This document shows positions 63,678-64,000 of a stretch of 64,000 nt of DNA, in pieces. The notes under the pieces are model-generated. The model was not told the origin of the DNA. It saw only the letters and a program-made list of their open reading frames with translations, and made no database searches. The position numbers and the translations under genes were made by a program. Origin of the DNA: Lichenostomus cassidix. Its lineage: Eukaryota; Chordata; Aves; Passeriformes; Meliphagidae. The DNA lies in NCBI GenBank assembly GCA_008360975.2, contig CM039182.1:27066324-27130323 (forward strand), written 5' to 3'. Within the stretch, counting starts at the first letter, position 1, and each line of letters begins with the position of its first letter.

Positions 63678-64000
63678 AATACAGAATTAAAGACAAGGTC
63701 CAAAGAAGTGTCAGTCAATATACTTCAAGGGAAAAATAATCCTGTCAAGCACTTTTTAAAAATTGTTATTACTATTTTAAGAATTCAACTGATACCGTGT
63801 AAAATTCTTGGGTTTTTTACATGCGTTCAATTGTCATGGTGAGGGAACACATAAAAATATTGGAGATACTTCAGCTCTGGGGAGGGAGGGTGGGGAAAGA
63901 CACCCTATCCTGAGCTAATTTGAAGACTGATAGAGTCGAAATTGCTTTATGTTTTGGAGTGTTAGCAGTCAATCCTGTGGAGAAGCATGCAGATTTCAGA
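63678..64000. other. Unique DNA after the last CR1
   Basis: About 320 bp with a G-rich stretch (GGGGAGGGAGGGTGGGG at 63878-63894) and nothing else recognised. Confidence 0.6.

Overview
The window looks like AT-rich vertebrate nuclear DNA, most probably from a bird. The main evidence is at least nine fragments of CR1, the dominant avian LINE. Several carry the recognisable CR1 3' end (AGGTCTCTTCCAACC-like block, then ATTCTATGATTCTATGA). There is one short solo LTR, and I recognised no mammalian-type SINEs. No bacterial-style operons, rRNA, tRNA or CRISPR arrays were seen, and nearly all open frames are short chance frames in non-coding DNA.

Only one protein-coding exon can be supported. At 35430-35589 on the minus strand lies a 53-codon signal-peptide exon ending in a perfect GTAAGT splice donor. 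It sits in the only clear CpG-rich patch of the window (about 35470-35890). Its mature N-terminus (…VYLWKTG) and its MGL start match what I recall of THSD7A, thrombospondin type-1 domain containing 7A. The gene is read right to left. Positions 1-35429 would then be the 5' part of a very long intron 1, and 35.9-64.0 kb would be promoter and upstream intergenic DNA. The leader carries three short upstream ORFs and a CTG/CAG palindrome.

Intron side (1-35429): decayed CR1 copies lie at about 2.7-3.1 kb (+), 5.9-6.3 kb (+), 9.0-9.6 kb (-), 31.55-31.87 kb (-) and 32.5-32.6 kb (-). A striking long inverted repeat occupies 6867-8200: two arms of about 250 bp around an 836-bp spacer. A possible 15-nt microexon or recursive splice site on the gene strand is at 17843-17857.

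Upstream side (36-64 kb): a CR1 tail at 38.8 kb (+), CR1 3' ends at 49.06-49.38 kb (-) and 55.43-56.29 kb (-), and a CR1 at 62.6-63.7 kb (+) split by a 262-bp solo LTR on the minus strand. The remainder is AT-rich unique sequence with homopolymer runs, short tandem duplications and small palindromes.

All identifications come from reading the sequence and from remembered family consensus. No alignment or database search was run, and repeat edges are good to about 10-30 bp unless stated.
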